This document shows, piece by piece, positions 15,596 to 18,649 of a DNA stretch of 18,649 nt. The position numbers were made by a program, and so were the translations under genes. The notes under the pieces are model-generated. The model saw only the letters and a list, made by a program, of their open reading frames with translations. It was not told the origin of the DNA and made no database searches. The first letter of the stretch is position 1; each line of letters opens with the position of its first letter. This DNA is from Geobacteraceae bacterium (GTDB lineage: Bacteria; Desulfobacterota; Desulfuromonadia; Desulfuromonadales; Desulfuromonadaceae), in the NCBI GenBank assembly GCA_020201305.1, contig JAIVHC010000001.1, positions 1-18,649 on the forward strand. The letters run 5' to 3'.

Positions 15596-16933
15596 ATGCC
15601 GGATCTGAAGGGGAAGCATATCGTCGTTGCCGGTGCCGGTATGAGTGGAGTGGCAGCAGCCAACTTTTGCCACTCGCGCGGGGCACATGTGAGCGTGAGC
15701 GATACCCGCCCCGCAAAGGAGATAGCGGGGCTGGCGCAACTTGATCCCTGTATTGACCTGGACTGCGGGGGACATACCGATAGCATATTCCAGCACGCAG
15801 ATCTCATTATCCTCAGTCCGGGGATTCCTCTTCATGTTCCGGTAATCAGTCGCGCCATGGAGGCCGGGATACCGGTGTGGGGGGAGATTGAGCTCGCAAG
15901 CCGCTTTCTGCGTATCCCCATCATAGCGATTACCGGGACCAACGGAAAATCCACGGTCACAAGCCTGTGTGGACATATCCTCCAGCGCTGTGGAGAGCAG
16001 GTGTTCATCGGCGGGAATATCGGTACTCCCCTTATCGAGGCCGTAGATGGTGACTACAATGTCGCAGTGGTGGAACTTTCCTCTTTTCAACTTGAAAGTG
16101 TAACTACCTTTCATCCCCATGTAGCGGTACTTCTCAATATAAGCCCTGATCATCTGGATCGCTATGCGGATATGCGCAGCTACATGCAGGCGAAGCAGAG
16201 GATATTTGCCAACCAGGATGTGACAGACTTGATGGTATGGAATCAGGATGATCCCCAGGCGGTTGAACTTGTACGCGGTTTCCCGGCGCGGAGCATAAGT
16301 TTTTCCTCTACAAAGGTAGTGAAAGAGGGGCTGAGTCTCGACCTTCCCTCTCTGCTCTGGCGTCATGGCCGTGAAGAATATCGTTTCGACTCTAACGCCT
16401 TGCGGCTGCAGGGATTGCACAACCTCGAAAATGTAATGGCGGCCCTTGCCGCCTGTAGCGGGCGTGGGCATGCTCCAGCCAGAATGTGGGAGGCGGCATG
16501 TGAATTCAGCGGCTTGCCGCATCGTATGGAGTTGGTGCGTACTCTGAACGGGGTGTGTTGGTACAACGACTCAAAGGGAACCAATATCGGCAGCGTAGAA
16601 AAGAGTCTGGGTGGTTTCGATACCCCTGTGACCCTTATCGCAGGTGGAAAGGACAAGGGCGGAGATTATGCTCTTTTGCGTCCCATCCTCATACAGAAAC
16701 ATCCTCACCTCATTCTTCTGGGGGCTGCGGCGGAAAAAATGGCTGCAGCATGGGGGGATATCTGTCGTATAACCATGGTTGCTTCCATGGAAGAGGCGGT
16801 TGCGTGTGCGTATCAGAAAACCCGCGCGCCGGGGAGTGTGCTGTTGTCCCCTGGATGCTCGAGCTTTGACATGTTCAGCAGTTTTGCCGAACGCGGCGAG
16901 GTGTTTGCTGCCCTGGTCCGGAATCTGGAGTAG
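15596..16933 (+). CDS. murD: UDP-MurNAc-L-alanine:D-glutamate ligase
   Basis: A 445-residue Mur ligase that adds D-glutamate, the second residue of the stem peptide. The N-terminal Rossmann-like domain shows V-A-G-A-G-M-S-G (11-18) and L-S-P-G-I-P (73-78). The ATPase domain has the P-loop TGTNGKST (113-120), E-L-S-S-F-Q-L-E and N-I-S-P-D-H-L-D-R-Y. The C-terminal domain has L-P-H-R-M-E, Y-N-D-S-K-G-T-N (from Y323) and the S-P-G-C-S-S-F-D-M-F motif. ATG 15596 begins one base after the mraY TGA; GAGG at 15588-15591 is a short-spaced ribosome site, so coupling to mraY is likely. All expected motifs are intact. Confidence 0.97.
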   Translation: MPDLKGKHIVVAGAGMSGVAAANFCHSRGAHVSVSDTRPAKEIAGLAQLDPCIDLDCGGHTDSIFQHADLIILSPGIPLHVPVISRAMEAGIPVWGEIELASRFLRIPIIAITGTNGKSTVTSLCGHILQRCGEQVFIGGNIGTPLIEAVDGDYNVAVVELSSFQLESVTTFHPHVAVLLNISPDHLDRYADMRSYMQAKQRIFANQDVTDLMVWNQDDPQAVELVRGFPARSISFSSTKVVKEGLSLDLPSLLWRHGREEYRFDSNALRLQGLHNLENVMAALAACSGRGHAPARMWEAACEFSGLPHRMELVRTLNGVCWYNDSKGTNIGSVEKSLGGFDTPVTLIAGGKDKGGDYALLRPILIQKHPHLILLGAAAEKMAAAWGDICRITMVASMEEAVACAYQKTRAPGSVLLSPGCSSFDMFSSFAERGEVFAALVRNLE

Positions 16934-16938
16934 TCAGG

Positions 16939-18093
16939 ATGGCGGATAAGCCAACAAAAAAAGAGGGGAAAAAGCAGCCTGAAAAGCGGGAGTTTAATGC
17001 CACCATCCTGATATTGGCTGTGACCCTGACCTGCTTTGGTGTCCTCATGGTGTACTCCTCCTCCTCCCTGATCGCCTTGCGCGAGTACGGCGATAGCCTC
17101 CACTATCTGAAACGCCAGGCTATTTACGCGGCCCTGGGTATAGGTGTAATGCTTCTGACCATGCACATCAACTACAATGTGTGGCGCAAACTCGCGATTC
17201 CCCTCCTTATCCTCAGCACTATCCTCCTCGCGGTGGTGTTTGTCCCCGGGATCGGGAGCAAGGCCGGAGGGGCGGCACGCTGGATCCGCTTCCCGGGGTT
17301 TTCCTTTCAACCCTCTGAAGCGGCCAAGATCGCGCTTATTTTTTATCTGGCGCATTCGGCTACCAAGAAAGAGGATAGAATAAAGAATTTTAAGTACGGT
17401 TATGTTCCCTACATGTGCGTACTCCTGGTGTGGCTCGGGCTGATGCTGGCCCAGCGCGACCTGGGTGGGGCCGCGATTATGGCGGTGGTAACCGCGATGA
17501 TGCTCCTGATTGCGGGTACACGCTGGAAGTTTCTGTTCTTCAGCCTGGTTGCGATAGTTCCTGCAGGCATTGCTACAGTGATGGCGAAGGAATATCGTGT
17601 ACGCCGGATAATGGCATTCCTCGACCCCTGGGCGGATCCTCTTGGGTCCGGGTTTCAGATTATCCAGAGCTGGATGGGTTTTGGTCTTGGAGGCCTCACC
17701 GGGGCCGGTCTGGGGGATGGGGAGCAGAAACGTTTCTATCTTCCCGAAGCACATACCGACTTTATCTTTTCCGTTATCGGGGAGGAGTTGGGATTTATCA
17801 CCGTTGTGCTTTTGATTTGCATGTATTTAAGTATCGTAGTGATGGGATTGCGCATCTCCATGCGTGCAGCGGATGGCTTCGGACGCCTCACCGCATTCGG
17901 TATCAGTCTGTTGCTCGGAATGCAGGCGTTTGCGAACATGGCCGTGGTGATGGGGGTTGTGCCGAATAAAGGTCTGGTTCTCCCCTTCCTGTCCTACGGA
18001 GGAAGCAGTTTGTTGTGTACCCTGTTCAGCATGGGGGTGTTGTTGAATATCTCCAGCCACGTTGAGCAACCCGGAAAAAGGGGGATGTCGTGA
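16939..18093 (+). CDS. ftsW: Septal peptidoglycan glycosyltransferase FtsW
   Basis: A 384-residue SEDS-family polytopic membrane protein that polymerises lipid II at the division septum together with FtsI. It starts with a lysine-rich cytoplasmic segment (7-17), followed by about ten hydrophobic helices. Characteristic motifs are M-V-Y-S-S-S-S (37-43), the A-A-R-W-I and Q-P-S-E-A-A-K segments (112-130), A-Q-R-D-L-G, the E-A-H-T-D-F-I-F loop with the catalytic-type D274, and P-N-K-G-L-x-L-P-F-x-S-Y-G-G-S-S near the end. The position between murD and murG supports FtsW over RodA. ATG 16939 follows GGAG at 16927-16930 inside the murD end. Its TGA overlaps the murG GTG start by 4 nt. Confidence 0.96.
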   Translation: MADKPTKKEGKKQPEKREFNATILILAVTLTCFGVLMVYSSSSLIALREYGDSLHYLKRQAIYAALGIGVMLLTMHINYNVWRKLAIPLLILSTILLAVVFVPGIGSKAGGAARWIRFPGFSFQPSEAAKIALIFYLAHSATKKEDRIKNFKYGYVPYMCVLLVWLGLMLAQRDLGGAAIMAVVTAMMLLIAGTRWKFLFFSLVAIVPAGIATVMAKEYRVRRIMAFLDPWADPLGSGFQIIQSWMGFGLGGLTGAGLGDGEQKRFYLPEAHTDFIFSVIGEELGFITVVLLICMYLSIVVMGLRISMRAADGFGRLTAFGISLLLGMQAFANMAVVMGVVPNKGLVLPFLSYGGSSLLCTLFSMGVLLNISSHVEQPGKRGMS

Positions 18094-18649
18094 AAATTCT
18101 ACTCAGCGGAGGAGGAACGGGCGGGCACGTATTCCCAGCGCTGGCGGTAGCGCGCCGCGCTCTTGCTCAGTGCGGGGATAATACCGTTTTGTTTGTGGGC
18201 AATCCCCACGCTATCGAAGCCAGCCTGGTCCCGGCGTATGGGTATCCCTTTGTTGGTCTTGAGTGCAGCGGATTTGCCGCGCGTTCACTTGGCTGGAAGC
18301 TGAAGTCACTGTGGGATCTGCAGCGTGCAGTGTGGAAGGCTTCTGGTATCATTAAAGATTTTGCTCCCGATGTGGTTCTCGGGGTGGGTGGATATGTGTC
18401 CATGCCGGTGGTGATTGCTGCCGGTCTGCTCCGGGTTCCGGTTGTATTGCATGAGCAGAATGCCTCTGCAGGATTGGCCAATCGACTGGGGGCGCGGTGG
18501 GCAAAGCGCATCTGTGTTTCGTTTCCCAAGGCGCTTCGGGAATTTCCCGCATCCAAAGTGTCTCTGAGTGGAAACCCGGTGCACGCCGAGCTCTTTACCC
18601 TTCCCCCCTGGAGTGGTGTGGCCCCGCGCATCCTGATATTCGGGGGAAG
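18090..18649 (+). CDS. murG: UDP-GlcNAc:lipid I N-acetylglucosaminyltransferase, 5' part (runs off the window)
   Basis: The first 186 codons of MurG, which adds GlcNAc to lipid I on the cytoplasmic membrane face to give lipid II. Visible N-domain motifs are the glycine loop G-G-G-T-G-G-H-V-F-P-A (7-17), G-V-G-G-Y-V-S-M-P, L-H-E-Q-N-A-x-A-G-L-A-N-R and S-G-N-P-V, ending at the start of the second domain (I-L-I-F-G-G). The GTG at 18090 overlaps the ftsW TGA (GTGA), and a GGGG-rich ribosome site (18081-18084) lies 5 nt upstream. The UDP-GlcNAc-binding C-terminal domain is outside the window. murC, murB, ddl, ftsQ, ftsA and ftsZ would be expected beyond. Confidence 0.96.
   Translation, partial: MKILLSGGGTGGHVFPALAVARRALAQCGDNTVLFVGNPHAIEASLVPAYGYPFVGLECSGFAARSLGWKLKSLWDLQRAVWKASGIIKDFAPDVVLGVGGYVSMPVVIAAGLLRVPVVLHEQNASAGLANRLGARWAKRICVSFPKALREFPASKVSLSGNPVHAELFTLPPWSGVAPRILIFGG

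Noticed and set aside
15524..16522. Long minus-strand open frame (332 codons) antisense to the mraY end and murD
   Set aside because: Both sense genes have complete family motifs; the antisense translation is rich in Arg, His and Cys without any known domain.
16813..17754. Minus-strand open frame (313 codons) antisense to the murD end and ftsW
   Set aside because: Its low-complexity polar translation mirrors the hydrophobic codons of ftsW; no start context or family motif is present.
1..18649. Mobile elements, CRISPR arrays, tRNA/rRNA genes or a novel defence-type system
   Set aside because: Reading both strands showed no transposase, integrase, att-like repeats, spaced repeat arrays or tRNA-like folds; nearly every base is explained by core genes.

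Overview
The window is an almost fully coding stretch of a Gram-negative bacterial chromosome. Its right-hand 11 kb is the first part of a division and cell-wall (dcw) cluster. The gene order mraZ-rsmH-ftsL-(small membrane ORF)-ftsI-murE-murF-mraY-murD-ftsW-murG, a meso-DAP-type MurE (DNPR motif) and an FtsI with a C-terminal PASTA domain together resemble the former Deltaproteobacteria, perhaps Desulfuromonadales-like. That placement is inference from architecture and was not tested by a database search.

Layout. (1) Positions 1-3277, plus strand: the last codons of a probable rnhB, then yraN, nadE (glutamine-dependent NAD synthetase) and rsmI, closely packed or overlapping. (2) Positions 3290-5617, minus strand: ligA followed by acyP, converging on rsmI with a 12-nt gap. 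(3) Positions 5618-5868: a divergent control region with one plausible sigma70-type promoter per direction and a strong hairpin in the rightward leader. (4) Positions 5869-7122, plus strand: a CNNM/CorB-type membrane protein with CBS and CorC domains, ended by a clear rho-independent terminator. (5) Positions 7123-7429: terminator, AT-rich spacer, a near-consensus promoter (TTGACA-N17-TATAGT) and three 10-bp-phased repeats that are probable MraZ operator boxes. (6) Positions 7430-18649, plus strand: the dcw operon, running off the end inside murG.

The dcw genes build lipid II and use it at the septum. MurE, MurF and MurD make the UDP-MurNAc-pentapeptide in the cytoplasm. MraY moves it to the lipid carrier and MurG adds GlcNAc. 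FtsW and FtsI polymerise and cross-link septal peptidoglycan, with FtsL as a membrane partner. MraZ is the likely autoregulator at the operon head. RsmH methylates 16S rRNA C1402, the same nucleotide modified by RsmI from the left part of the window.

Most of this is conserved core content. I found no mobile element, CRISPR array, tRNA, rRNA or defence system. The least explained items are the 98-residue single-pass membrane ORF between ftsL and ftsI, the diverged MraZ-box repeats, the probable UUG start of ftsI, and the leader hairpin of the CNNM gene.
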